Source: Acidobacteriota bacterium (lineage in GTDB: Bacteria; Acidobacteriota; Vicinamibacteria; Vicinamibacterales; Fen-181). Taken from it: 37,715 nucleotides of DNA. The first letter of the stretch is position 1. Each line of letters starts with the position of its first letter. The stretch covers positions 1 to 37,715 of the forward strand of contig JADGOB010000025.1 in the NCBI GenBank assembly GCA_017883185.1, read 5' to 3'. The notes beneath the pieces were generated by a model. It saw only the letters and a program-made list of their open reading frames with translations, was not told where the DNA came from and ran no database searches. This document shows positions 11,791-19,739 of this stretch, in pieces. The position numbers and the translations under genes were made by a program.

Positions 11791-12720
11791 TCAGCGGAGG
11801 GTGAACGTCAGCTCGATCGAGACGAGGACGGCGACCGGCTGGCCCTGTCTCTTGCCGGGGACGAAACGCCACTGCTTGGCGGCTTTGATCGCCTCCTGGT
11901 CGAGCCCGAAGACAGGGTCCAGCGACTTGACAATCGACACCTGGCCGACCGTGCCGTCGGGAAGAACCACGCACTCCAGGACAACCGTGCCCTGGATCTT
12001 GGCGCGCATGGCGTCGGCGGTGTACTGCGGCTTGACCTCGCGCAACACGGCGGGGCTTTCGATGCCGCTGCCGGGACGATAGGGGCCACCTCCGGTGCCG
12101 CCGCCCCACCCCGGGCCAAGCCCGGACCCTGTGCCAGAGCCTATTCCGGTCCCCGTGCCGGTTCCCGATCCGCCGCCACTTCCCGGCCCCTGCGACAGCG
12201 CCGACGCCAGGCCATCGAGCGATCCAGGCACCCTCAGCGACGCGTCGGCCATCGTCTTGGCCGGGATCTCGAACGCCGGCGGTGGCGGGGGGGTGTCGCT
12301 TGGCTTGACCTGGGGCATCGGCAGGGCGACCGGCTTGGTGACCGGAACCGTGATCTTGTCCCGGCCCGGCAATTCGGCCTTGCGCGGCGGCGCCGGCATC
12401 CGGTTGCCGCCACCACCGCCGCCACCACCCGGGCCGGGCTGGTTCAGCCAGACGATATCGTGGAACGGCATCATGTCCGCCGGTAACGCCGTCATGCCAC
12501 CGGCGGGCGCGTATCGGAGGAACGCCAGCACAAGGGCGACAGCGACGAGGTGTACCACCACCGAGAAGGCGGTGCGTTCCCAGACGGCCTGGACGGTATC
12601 CGGACCGGTTCCGGCGTACTGCCGGGAAAACAGTTCTGGCAGGCTCGGGGTCTCCACGGCGGTAGACACGTGCCCGACAGGCGCGTCGTCGCCGTTCTTA
12701 CTTGTCGCGGTGTCAGGCAT
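11791..12720 (-). CDS. TonB-like energy transducer protein
   Basis: The 309-residue protein has a cytoplasmic N-terminus, one membrane segment at about residues 52-69 (VVVHLVAVALVLAFLRY), a long Pro-rich then Gly/Ser/Thr-rich spacer, and a C-terminal TonB_C domain (PQYTADAMRAKIQGTVVLEC, then AIKAAKQWRFVPGKRQGQPV). TonB couples the inner-membrane proton gradient to outer-membrane receptors. The spacer is odd: a (GGGG) run near residue 97 and a long Gly-Ser-Thr block around 177-215 replace the usual Pro-Lys repeats. No ExbB/ExbD genes are adjacent, so it may be one of several orphan TonB proteins. The stop abuts the VanZ-domain start. Confidence 0.85.
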   Translation of the reverse strand: MPDTATSKNGDDAPVGHVSTAVETPSLPELFSRQYAGTGPDTVQAVWERTAFSVVVHLVAVALVLAFLRYAPAGGMTALPADMMPFHDIVWLNQPGPGGGGGGGGNRMPAPPRKAELPGRDKITVPVTKPVALPMPQVKPSDTPPPPPAFEIPAKTMADASLRVPGSLDGLASALSQGPGSGGGSGTGTGTGIGSGTGSGLGPGWGGGTGGGPYRPGSGIESPAVLREVKPQYTADAMRAKIQGTVVLECVVLPDGTVGQVSIVKSLDPVFGLDQEAIKAAKQWRFVPGKRQGQPVAVLVSIELTFTLR

Positions 12721-12954
12721 CGGTCGAGGCCGTCACTTCCTTCCAACAATGATCCGGCACCAAGCCTCCACGGGCAAATGCAAATCGAATGCCTTCAGCC
12801 CGGTCGTCGATACCCAAGAAATTGGATGGGGCCGGGAACGTCACGCAGCAGCCACGTCCGGACACGACCTCTCAACAGGACATCGACAGCGCCGCCCGTC
12901 GAATCAACCGTGCCCTACTCCTCTATTACGACGCGAAGTCAGCTGCGTTTCTGT
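12721..12954. other. Intergenic region without recognised features
   Basis: I see no gene, RNA or clear repeat in these 234 bp between the tonB-like gene and the stress-protein gene. The local base composition is lower in GC than its neighbours, as expected for a promoter region of the tonB-like gene. Confidence 0.4.
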
Positions 12955-13413
12955 TCAGAGCCGGCCAGTCCACGCGCCGATAGCGGCGTTGCCGCCTCCG
13001 TAGCAGTGCAGCGTCGACAACGCGTCCGCGGCCCTCGGCTCGCTTCGGACCGCCACCAGGACGCCGCCGCGCACGGTCAGCGTCTCGAAGATGCGACCGT
13101 CGTGCGGCTGGAATCCGACCCGTTTCAGGCTTGATGCCAGGCCGACCTTCGCCAGGTTGCCGGCACCAGCGTCCAGCGCCGACAGCAGGCTGCCCGCGCC
13201 GACGGCCGGGCCGATCCCCTGCAGGTCCATCTTGTCGGGCGTCCTGCCAAACACCTTCTGAAGCAGTCCGGACGTGTCGGGGCTCTCCTTGGCCAGCACC
13301 GTCAGCGCCTCAGCTGGAAATCCCTGGCGCTTCAGCGCGTCGATCCCGCGCTCCGCCGAGGCCACATCCTTGAAGACCCCAATCGTGAATCGACCGGTTT
13401 CCACATCAGCCAC
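12955..13413 (-). CDS. YflT/general stress protein 17M-like domain protein
   Basis: The 152-residue product begins at GTG 13413 (MADVETGRFTIGVFKD). Its first 45 residues, TIGVFKDVASAERGIDALKR then GFPAEALTVLAKE, match the ferredoxin-like domain of the heat-induced stress protein YflT / general stress protein 17M family. A Gly/Ala-rich middle part (GIGPAVGAGSLLSALDAGAG) follows, and a second ferredoxin-like half ends near RGGVLVAVRSE. The function of the family is unknown. It is divergent from tatA. Confidence 0.7.
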   Translation of the reverse strand: MADVETGRFTIGVFKDVASAERGIDALKRQGFPAEALTVLAKESPDTSGLLQKVFGRTPDKMDLQGIGPAVGAGSLLSALDAGAGNLAKVGLASSLKRVGFQPHDGRIFETLTVRGGVLVAVRSEPRAADALSTLHCYGGGNAAIGAWTGRL

Positions 13414-13586
13414 TCAGCACCTCGTCGAAAAGGCCATCGTCGAACCCAACATTGGCACGTCGCCAATCAGACGGCATGACCTTACTGTAAGCTTGATGGC
13501 GACATGCTTCAAGCCCGCGGCTTCGATTCCAGTACAATGGCACGATCCAACGGGTGGTCGCGGGTGAGACCGGAAGGACCTGACAC

Positions 13587-13748
13587 ATGGGACAGCTTGG
13601 ATTTCCTGAACTGCTGCTGATCGCGGCCATCCTGGCGCTGGTCTTCGGCGCCAATCGCCTGCCGGAACTCGGCCGTGGCCTGGGTAAGGCCATCCGCGGT
13701 TTCAAGGAGGCCACCAGGACCGACGACCACCGCAGCCCACCCGCCTAG
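13587..13748 (+). CDS. tatA: Sec-independent translocase subunit TatA/TatE
   Basis: This 53-residue gene is too small for most length cut-offs. It encodes MGQLGFPELLLIAAILALVF followed by GANRLPELGRGLGKAIRGFK, the single N-terminal membrane helix, the hinge with FG..RLPELG, and the amphipathic helix that define TatA/E, the pore-forming component of the twin-arginine exporter. GGAAGGA at 13572-13578 is a good ribosome-binding site eight bases before ATG 13587. The acidic/polar C-terminal tail is very short, ending EATRTDDHRSPPA. The stop codon lies exactly at the border of an IS630 relic, so the tail may have been trimmed. No tatC is nearby. Confidence 0.92.
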   Translation: MGQLGFPELLLIAAILALVFGANRLPELGRGLGKAIRGFKEATRTDDHRSPPA

Positions 13749-14003
13749 TACAACGTCCAACAACTTCGCTTCGAACTTCGGGTCAGGGGTGAATGTGAAG
13801 CTGCGGGCGTGATGGGGCTGCAATCCCGATTCGACCAGGACCTCGTGAACGGTCGCAGCCGGCAACGCCAGATCGCGGGCCAGCGTCCGGTCGGTCCACC
13901 GGCTATGGGCCTCGGGCTGCTGACAGACGCGGGTTTGGATCCGCTGCCACACATCCGGGCCGTGCTTGGGCGGACGGCCCGGACGTGGCGCATCCAGCAA
14001 GAC
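13749..14003 (-). mobile_element. IS630-family transposase fragment
   Basis: The minus-strand frame reads LLDAPRPGRPPKHGPDVWQR, then WTDRTLARDLALPAATVHEV and a piece ending DPKFEAKLLDVV. These are the second helix-turn-helix and the linker of IS630-type transposases. The fragment stops just where DVVGLYL and the DDE catalytic domain should begin, exactly at the tatA stop codon. The first helix-turn-helix is also missing. No terminal inverted repeats remain. It is a dead remnant wedged between tatA and the TetR gene. Confidence 0.8.
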
Positions 14004-14011
14004 GGTTGACG

Positions 14012-14668
14012 CTAGCGCCGGTCCCGCGGCGCCGAACAAGACAGGTACGACTCCAGCATCGTCACCAGTTCGTCGACGAAGCTTGTCCGGGAGATGATTT
14101 GCTGATCCGGATGGGCCGCGAACCGATGGGTCAAGCTCTCGACGGTCTGCACGACCACGAAGCCGGCCTGTTCCAGGTGTACGCGCCGGACCTCGGAGTA
14201 CAAGCGCAGAAGGCCAGCCAAGGTCTTGGCGGCGGCTCGTTCGGCCTCGAGCAGCGCCTGGTGGACGCGATCGGGCAACGGCGTGTCCTCGAGCAGGATG
14301 TGCTGCAATTTTGGCCGCTCGGAGTGCATCTCCAACATCCCCGTCACGTAGTCGTGGAGTGCCGCGCGCAGTCCATGCTGTTCAGCAACCATGTGGTCCA
14401 CCCATTCGTGGAGGCGGTGGTCGGTCTCGGCGATGTGCCGCTCGAGTAACGCCACGGCGATCGCCTCCTTGCTCGGGAAATACTGATACAGCGTTCCGAT
14501 GGACACTCCCGCCCGCTCGGCGATGCGGTTGGTGGTCCCAGCCGCGTACCCATGTGCCTCGAAGACCTGAGCCGCGGCAGAGAGGATTCCGTCTACCGTC
14601 GCCCTCGATCGCTTCTGGACCGGCGGTTTTCTGGGCTCGAGGCGCTGTTTATGAGCCGTCATGGGCAC
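14012..14668 (-). CDS. TetR-family transcriptional regulator
   Basis: The protein has 218 residues from ATG 14668, or 216 from ATG 14662 (MTAHKQ). Its N-terminal helix-turn-helix is typical of TetR: RSRATVDGILSAAAQVFEAH, then TTNRIAERAGVSIGTLYQYF and PSKEAI. The C-terminal ligand and dimer region (about 80-215) is variable, with a TetR_C-like helical pattern. It is divergent from the P-type ATPase with about 90 bp between them, so it probably represses itself and that transporter. A 6-bp inverted repeat immediately upstream of its start is a candidate operator. Ligand unknown. Confidence 0.88.
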   Translation of the reverse strand: MPMTAHKQRLEPRKPPVQKRSRATVDGILSAAAQVFEAHGYAAGTTNRIAERAGVSIGTLYQYFPSKEAIAVALLERHIAETDHRLHEWVDHMVAEQHGLRAALHDYVTGMLEMHSERPKLQHILLEDTPLPDRVHQALLEAERAAAKTLAGLLRLYSEVRRVHLEQAGFVVVQTVESLTHRFAAHPDQQIISRTSFVDELVTMLESYLSCSAPRDRR

Positions 14669-14690
14669 CAGTCTGAATGCGAGTAGACTG
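14669..14690. promoter_or_regulatory. Candidate TetR operator, inverted repeat CAGTCT-N10-AGACTG
   Basis: CAGTCT (14669-14674) and AGACTG (14685-14690) form a perfect inverted repeat with a 10-bp spacer, at the start of the tetR gene in the divergent spacer. A second short repeat, ATTG-CTCA-CAAT, begins at 14700. The position is right for TetR autoregulation, but six-base arms are only modest evidence. Confidence 0.4.
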
Positions 14691-14759
14691 AACGTGAATA
14701 ATTGCTCACAATAGCTGTGCCGTCAACCATCCAGTTTGGTTGGCCTTCCTGGAGGAATC

Positions 14760-17378
14760 GTGAGCGAGCCAAACCGGAACACGAGCGAAACGCCCAACAC
14801 TGGCACGCGGACCACCAGCGCCGTGCTGAATCTCAGCGGGCTGCCAGGGCTCGGCGAAGAGGACGCCCGGGCGCGGTTGCAGCAGGAGGGGCCGAACGAG
14901 CTTCCCGCGCAGAAGAAGCGGAGCGTGTGGTCCATCGCTTTCGACGTGGCTCGTGAGCCCATGTTCCTCATGCTCGTCGCTGCGGGCAGCTTGTACCTCC
15001 TCATGGGCGAGCCAGCCGATGCCCTGATGCTGCTCGGCTTCGTGTTCGTGGTCATGGCCATCACCATCATCCAGGAGCGGCGCACGGAACGAGCCCTGGA
15101 GGCGCTGCGAGATCTGTCGAGCCCCCGAGCCCTCGTCATTCGTGATGGCGTGCATCGGCGCATTGCAGGCCGCGAAGTGGTGCGGGGTGACCTCGTCGTC
15201 CTGTGCGAGGGCGACCGCGTCCCCGCGGATGGTCTTCTGCGACGAGCGATCAACCTGGCTTCGGATGAGTCGCTGCTGACCGGAGAGTCCGTTCCCGTCA
15301 GGAAGGTCCCGTCGGTCGACGCCCTGGCACTCGACAGGCCTGGTGGCGACGATCTGCCCTCGGTGTTCTCTGGAACCCTGGTCACCGCCGGGCAAGGCAT
15401 TGCCGAGATTGCGGCCACGGGCCTGCGCTCAGAACTCGGCAAGATCGGCAAGGCGCTGGAGCAGGTCGAACCGGAGCCGACCCTCCTGCAGAAAGAGACG
15501 GGGCGCCTGGTGCGCACCTTCGCCACCGTGGGGCTCATGGCGTGCGCGCTGGTGGTGGTGGCCTTCGCGTTCACGCGCGGAGGCGGTGCCGACGTCTGGA
15601 AGCAGGGCTTCCTCGCCGGCATTGCGATGGCGATGGCCACGCTTCCCGAAGAGTTTCCGGTCGTGCTGACGGTCTTCCTGGCGCTGGGCGCCTGGCGGAT
15701 CTCTCGCAGTCACGTGCTCACGCGGCGGATGCCGGCGGTCGAGACGCTGGGGGCTGCCACGGTCCTGTGCGTCGACAAGACGGGCACGCTCACGCAGAAC
15801 CAGATGACCCTGCGACAGCTCGGCGTGTCCAGCAGCGCCTTCGACCTCGCGACGCTCCGTGGCGCGCTCCCGGAGGATCTGCACGGCCTCCTCGAGCACG
15901 CGATCCTGGCAAGCAAGCGCGACCCCTTCGACCCGATGGAGCGGGCGCTGCACGAGGCGGGAGACCGGCAGATCAAGGACACAGAGCATCTGCATCCGGG
16001 CTGGTCGCTCACACGGGAATATCCGTTGACCCCAGGCCTGCTTGCGGTGAGCCATGCCTGGTGCACCGGGAACGACGACGAGGTGGTGGTGGCGGCGAAG
16101 GGCGCGCCCGAGGCCATCGCCGATCTCTGCCACCTGACACCGGCGCAACATGAGTCGCTGTCGCGGGACGTGGCGACCCTAGCGTCCAAGGGCCTTCGAG
16201 TTCTTGGCGTCGCGCGAGGCGTCACGTGCATGGGAAGCCTCCCCGAGGAGCATCACGACCTGTCGCTCCAGTTCGTCGGATTGCTTGGGTTCGAGGACCC
16301 GTTGCGGCCAACCGTCCCTGCCGCGGTCGCCGAATGCCAGGCCGCCGGAGTGCGCGTGGTGATGATCACGGGTGACTATCCCACGACCGCCCAGAGCATC
16401 GCCCGCCAGGCGGGGCTTGCGAACTGCGAGACGGTCATCTCCGGACCCGAGCTCGACCGAATGTCGGACGAGGATCTGGCCCGGCGTATTCGGGACGTGC
16501 AGGTCTTTGCCCGCGTGGTTCCCGAGCAGAAACTGCGCATCGTCACCGCATTGAAGGCAAACAAGGAGGTCGTCGCCATGACCGGCGACGGGGTCAACGA
16601 CGCCCCGGCGCTGAAGGCCGCGCACATCGGCATCGCCATGGGCGGTCGCGGCACGGACGTGGCCCGCGAGTCCGCGGCCCTTGTGCTGCTGGACGATGAC
16701 TTCTCGTCCATCGTCGCCGCCATCCGTCTCGGCCGGCGCATCTTCGACAATATCAAGAAGGCGATCGCCTTCATCCTGGCGGTGCATGTGCCCATCGCGG
16801 GCCTGTCGATGCTGCCGGTCTTCTTCGCCGACTGGCCCCTCCTCCTGCTGCCGGTCCATATCGTGTTCCTGGAGCTGATCATCGACCCCTCGTGCTCCCT
16901 CATCTTCGAGGCCGAGGATGCCGAGGCCAACGTGATGCACCGGCCGCCCAGGAGAACGGATGAGCGGCTGTTCTCGACGCGGACCATCGGAATCGCCGTG
17001 ATGCAGGGGGTCAGCGCTCTCGTGGTCTGCCTGGGGGTCTTCCTGCTCGCTCGGGCCGACCATTCCGCGGACGCCGCCCGCGCACTGACGTTCGCGACCC
17101 TGGTCGTGGCTTCCATCGTCATCATCCTCGTCAACCGGTCTTGGACACGCTCCGTCTTTGCGATGCTGCGTGTCCCCAACGCCGCGCTGTGCTGGGTCGT
17201 GCTCGGCGCCAGCGTCTTCCTCGCGGTGGTTCTTGTGGTCCCGTTCGCACAGCGACTGTTTCACTTCGCACCGCTTCACGCGACGGACCTCGTCCTCAGC
17301 CTCGGGGCCGGGTTGGTCTGCGTCCTGTGGTTCGAATTGGTGAAGCTCGCAGGATGGCACGAGCGGGTTCACGCATGA
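14760..17378 (+). CDS. P2-like cation-transporting P-type ATPase
   Basis: The 872-residue pump has a cation-ATPase N-domain (LSGLPGLGEEDARARLQQEG then PNELP), the actuator motif TGES (174-177), the phosphorylation motif DKTGTLTQ with Asp339, the nucleotide-binding KGAPEAI, and TGDGVNDAP near 608-616. About ten hydrophobic helices are visible. The architecture is that of calcium/sodium-type (P2) ATPases. The fourth helix carries ATLPEEFPVVLTV instead of the SERCA-type PEGLP, and the sixth carries LELIIDPSCSLIFEAE, so the ion is uncertain. The start is GTG 14760 behind GGAGGA; a TTG at 14736 is less likely. It is divergent from tetR. Its stop overlaps an ATG in a second frame. Confidence 0.9.
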   Translation: MSEPNRNTSETPNTGTRTTSAVLNLSGLPGLGEEDARARLQQEGPNELPAQKKRSVWSIAFDVAREPMFLMLVAAGSLYLLMGEPADALMLLGFVFVVMAITIIQERRTERALEALRDLSSPRALVIRDGVHRRIAGREVVRGDLVVLCEGDRVPADGLLRRAINLASDESLLTGESVPVRKVPSVDALALDRPGGDDLPSVFSGTLVTAGQGIAEIAATGLRSELGKIGKALEQVEPEPTLLQKETGRLVRTFATVGLMACALVVVAFAFTRGGGADVWKQGFLAGIAMAMATLPEEFPVVLTVFLALGAWRISRSHVLTRRMPAVETLGAATVLCVDKTGTLTQNQMTLRQLGVSSSAFDLATLRGALPEDLHGLLEHAILASKRDPFDPMERALHEAGDRQIKDTEHLHPGWSLTREYPLTPGLLAVSHAWCTGNDDEVVVAAKGAPEAIADLCHLTPAQHESLSRDVATLASKGLRVLGVARGVTCMGSLPEEHHDLSLQFVGLLGFEDPLRPTVPAAVAECQAAGVRVVMITGDYPTTAQSIARQAGLANCETVISGPELDRMSDEDLARRIRDVQVFARVVPEQKLRIVTALKANKEVVAMTGDGVNDAPALKAAHIGIAMGGRGTDVARESAALVLLDDDFSSIVAAIRLGRRIFDNIKKAIAFILAVHVPIAGLSMLPVFFADWPLLLLPVHIVFLELIIDPSCSLIFEAEDAEANVMHRPPRRTDERLFSTRTIGIAVMQGVSALVVCLGVFLLARADHSADAARALTFATLVVASIVIILVNRSWTRSVFAMLRVPNAALCWVVLGASVFLAVVLVVPFAQRLFHFAPLHATDLVLSLGAGLVCVLWFELVKLAGWHERVHA

Positions 17379-17403
17379 GCCCGAACCGTCGGAAACCGCG
17401 TAG

Positions 17404-17640
17404 CAACCGCCCCACAGCGGCCACCACGATGCTGAACTCCTCGATCTCTCGCACCTGGCGCATCGTCTGCTCGCCAACAAGAAGCTTCTGATTCTGGCAG
17501 GCGTCGTGCTCCTGTCGGTCATTGCGCTTGTCGCCATCTTCGTGCTGTCGCTGCTTGGCCAGGTCGTCGACTACGTCGGCAAGAGCGGGCTCAACGGCGT
17601 GATCGACCGCGTGTGGCAAGGGATGGGTGGTGGCAAGTAG
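17404..17640 (+). CDS. Candidate small membrane protein without a clear start
   Basis: An open frame from 17404 to the TAG at 17638-17640 reads ELLDLSHLAHRLLANKKLLI, then a hydrophobic helix (AGVVLLSVIALVAIFVLSLL) and a tail GLNGVIDRVWQGMGGGK. The composition looks coding. The only usual in-frame start before the helix ends is GTG 17506, which would lose the charged N-terminal part. An ATG at 17375 overlapping the ATPase stop opens a different frame that ends at 17491. A frameshift or a rare start could join the two. It may be an ATPase accessory peptide, but this is uncertain. Confidence 0.4.
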   Translation, partial: QPPHSGHHDAELLDLSHLAHRLLANKKLLILAGVVLLSVIALVAIFVLSLLGQVVDYVGKSGLNGVIDRVWQGMGGGK

Positions 17641-17651
17641 GTACGCCTGAT

Positions 17652-19622
17652 TCAGATCAGCGTACGCACGTCGCCGACGCGCCGGGTGATCCGCTCACGG
17701 TCCAGGTATTCGAGCAGCGGGATCGCGTATTTTCGCGAAATCCCGTAGCGCTCCTTGAACGTCGCCACATCGATGCGCGCCTGGCTGCTCCCTGCCCCGT
17801 CCTTCAACGCCGCCATCTCCTGCCTGAGCTGCTCGAGCGCCTGCTGGTGGAAGAAGATGACATCGAGCTTCACCAGCACCTTCTGACGGACCAGCAGCTT
17901 GACGATGCGGTCCATGACCTCGGCGCTGACGCCGTGCGCCTGCGCCACGTCGCGCGGGGCCGGACTCTTCAAGCCGGCGGCGAGGAACGCGGCCTCAGTG
18001 GCCTGACGCGCGTGCTCCTCCTCGTCCGTCAGCGACACGCGATGGGAGGCCAGCGCCAGGCGCTCCCGGCCGGTGACCTTGCGCGCCTGCTGGAGGTCGG
18101 ACAGGACGCGATCGAACACGCCCTCCCCCGCCTTCGCACACACGCGTTCCCGCACTTCCTCGCGCGGCATCCCCTCGGACAGCGGCTCGGCGCGGTGGTG
18201 GTCGCCCAGCCGTGTCAACACGGCGCGCGTGAGCGTCTCGAGGACCGCGGGTGACACGAGCACGTCTCCGGCCCTGACCGCCATGCCGGCACGCGAGAGG
18301 CGTTCGATCGCGTCGCCGGTCTGCTCCGGCTCGAACCCGGCCCGGCTGACCAGCGCGGCCACGCTCAACCCGACCGCGCCGCGTTCGGTGACCATCACCG
18401 CCACCGCCCGGTCCGCCGCCTCGGTCGGCGCGAGGCCACCCGGGTCGAGCTTCTCGAACCGGTCGCGCGCCACCGCTGTGCGGATGGCGCTACGCGCCGG
18501 GTGCGGGTCGAGCACCAGGCCGCCGGCGATCGTGATCGGCGGGGAATACGCGCGCAGGATGAACCGGTCGCCGCGGGACAGCACGGCGGGCGCCTCGAGG
18601 CGCACGCGAACGTAGGCGTCCTCGCCCCCGGGGACTTCGGCCCCCGGCAGGAGCGTGACATCCGTGTGTCCGGCGGGGCGGCCTGACGGCAGGACTGCCG
18701 CGATCGCCACGCGCCCGAGGATCTCGCTCGTGCCCTGGTGGAAACGCACACGCGACCCGTGGCGCAGCGCGCGGACGCTGGACACCACCTGCAGCCGGGC
18801 GTCGATCATGCGCGTGGGCTCCAGCGTCCCCGGCGTCAGGAGCGAATCGCCCCGCCCGATCTCCTCGAGCTCGATGCCTCCGAGGTTCAAGGCCACGCGC
18901 TGCCCGGCCTCGGCGGCAGGCACCGGCTCGCCGTGCACCTGCACGCCCCGGACCTTGACCCGCCGGTGCCCCGGCAGCATCGCCAATTCGTCGTCCAGGT
19001 GCACGCGCCCGGACAGCAGCGTCCCGGTCGCGACGGTCCCGAACCCCTTGACGGAGAACGCGCGGTCGATCGGCATCCGGACAGCTCCGGACGCCGACCG
19101 TCGCCGCGCGCGTCGCCCGAGGTCCACGAGCGCCTGCTTGAACGCCTCGAGTCCTTCACCGCTCCGGGCGGACACGGCCACGATGGGAGCCTCCGCGAGA
19201 AAGGAGCCCGCGACCAGGTCCCGCGTCTCCATCTGCACGAGCTCGATGGTGTCCGGGTCGGCGAGATCCGCCTTGGTGATCGCGATGAGGCCGTCGGGCA
19301 CGGCGAGGAGACGGCAGATCTCGAAGTGTTCCCGCGTCTGCGGCATCACCGACTCGTCGGCGGCCACGACGAGCACCACCGCGTCGATGCCCCCGACGCC
19401 CGCGAGCATGTTCTTGACGAACCGCTCGTGGCCAGGCACGTCCACGAACGAGAAGGCGAACTCGCCCGTCGTCCAGTGAGCGAACCCAAGATCGATCGTG
19501 ATCCCGCGCGCCTTCTCCTCCTTCAGGCGGTCGGGATCGGTTCCCGTCAGCGCGAGCACGAGGGCGCTCTTGCCGTGGTCGATGTGGCCTGCGGTACCGA
19601 TGATGACGTGGCGTATGGGCAT
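17652..19622 (-). CDS. selB: Selenocysteine-specific elongation factor SelB
   Basis: SelB delivers Sec-tRNA to UGA codons marked by a SECIS hairpin. The 656-residue protein has the EF-Tu-like GTPase domain ([19 protein letters not shown], then [24 protein letters not shown] and TKADL), beta-barrel domains II and III, and a long C-terminal region of winged-helix repeats (about 430-656) ending [20 protein letters not shown], the mRNA-binding end of SelB. Length and motifs fit a full protein. No selA, selC or selD is adjacent, and no selenoprotein is evident in the window. It is convergent with the ATPase locus and lies downstream of rnr. Confidence 0.95.
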   Translation of the reverse strand: MPIRHVIIGTAGHIDHGKSALVLALTGTDPDRLKEEKARGITIDLGFAHWTTGEFAFSFVDVPGHERFVKNMLAGVGGIDAVVLVVAADESVMPQTREHFEICRLLAVPDGLIAITKADLADPDTIELVQMETRDLVAGSFLAEAPIVAVSARSGEGLEAFKQALVDLGRRARRRSASGAVRMPIDRAFSVKGFGTVATGTLLSGRVHLDDELAMLPGHRRVKVRGVQVHGEPVPAAEAGQRVALNLGGIELEEIGRGDSLLTPGTLEPTRMIDARLQVVSSVRALRHGSRVRFHQGTSEILGRVAIAAVLPSGRPAGHTDVTLLPGAEVPGGEDAYVRVRLEAPAVLSRGDRFILRAYSPPITIAGGLVLDPHPARSAIRTAVARDRFEKLDPGGLAPTEAADRAVAVMVTERGAVGLSVAALVSRAGFEPEQTGDAIERLSRAGMAVRAGDVLVSPAVLETLTRAVLTRLGDHHRAEPLSEGMPREEVRERVCAKAGEGVFDRVLSDLQQARKVTGRERLALASHRVSLTDEEEHARQATEAAFLAAGLKSPAPRDVAQAHGVSAEVMDRIVKLLVRQKVLVKLDVIFFHQQALEQLRQEMAALKDGAGSSQARIDVATFKERYGISRKYAIPLLEYLDRERITRRVGDVRTLI

Positions 19623-19739
19623 GACTTGGTCGGAGGACAGAAGACGGAATCCAGAGTCCGGAACTTGGTCCCTGATGCGCGAAGTCTTCGACGTCGGGGA
19701 AAAGAAATCGTGGTTGTCCGCCGAAGGCCGGGAGCCGGA
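19623..19739. repeat. Degenerate CAGAAG-type interspersed repeat between rnr and selB
   Basis: The spacer contains CAGAAGACGGAATCC from about 19637, which matches 13 of 15 bases of CAGAAGTCAGAATCC in the spacer before ispH (34562-34576). It continues with GAGTCCGGAAC and a local GAAGTCTTC palindrome (about 19680). I take both as members of one short interspersed repeat family. No gene is seen here. Confidence 0.45.

Noticed and set aside
13493-13538. TTGATG and TACAAT as a promoter for tatA
   Set aside because: The spacing of 34 bp is far too long; the TACAAT may be a -10 box, but no -35 box fits at 16-18 bp.
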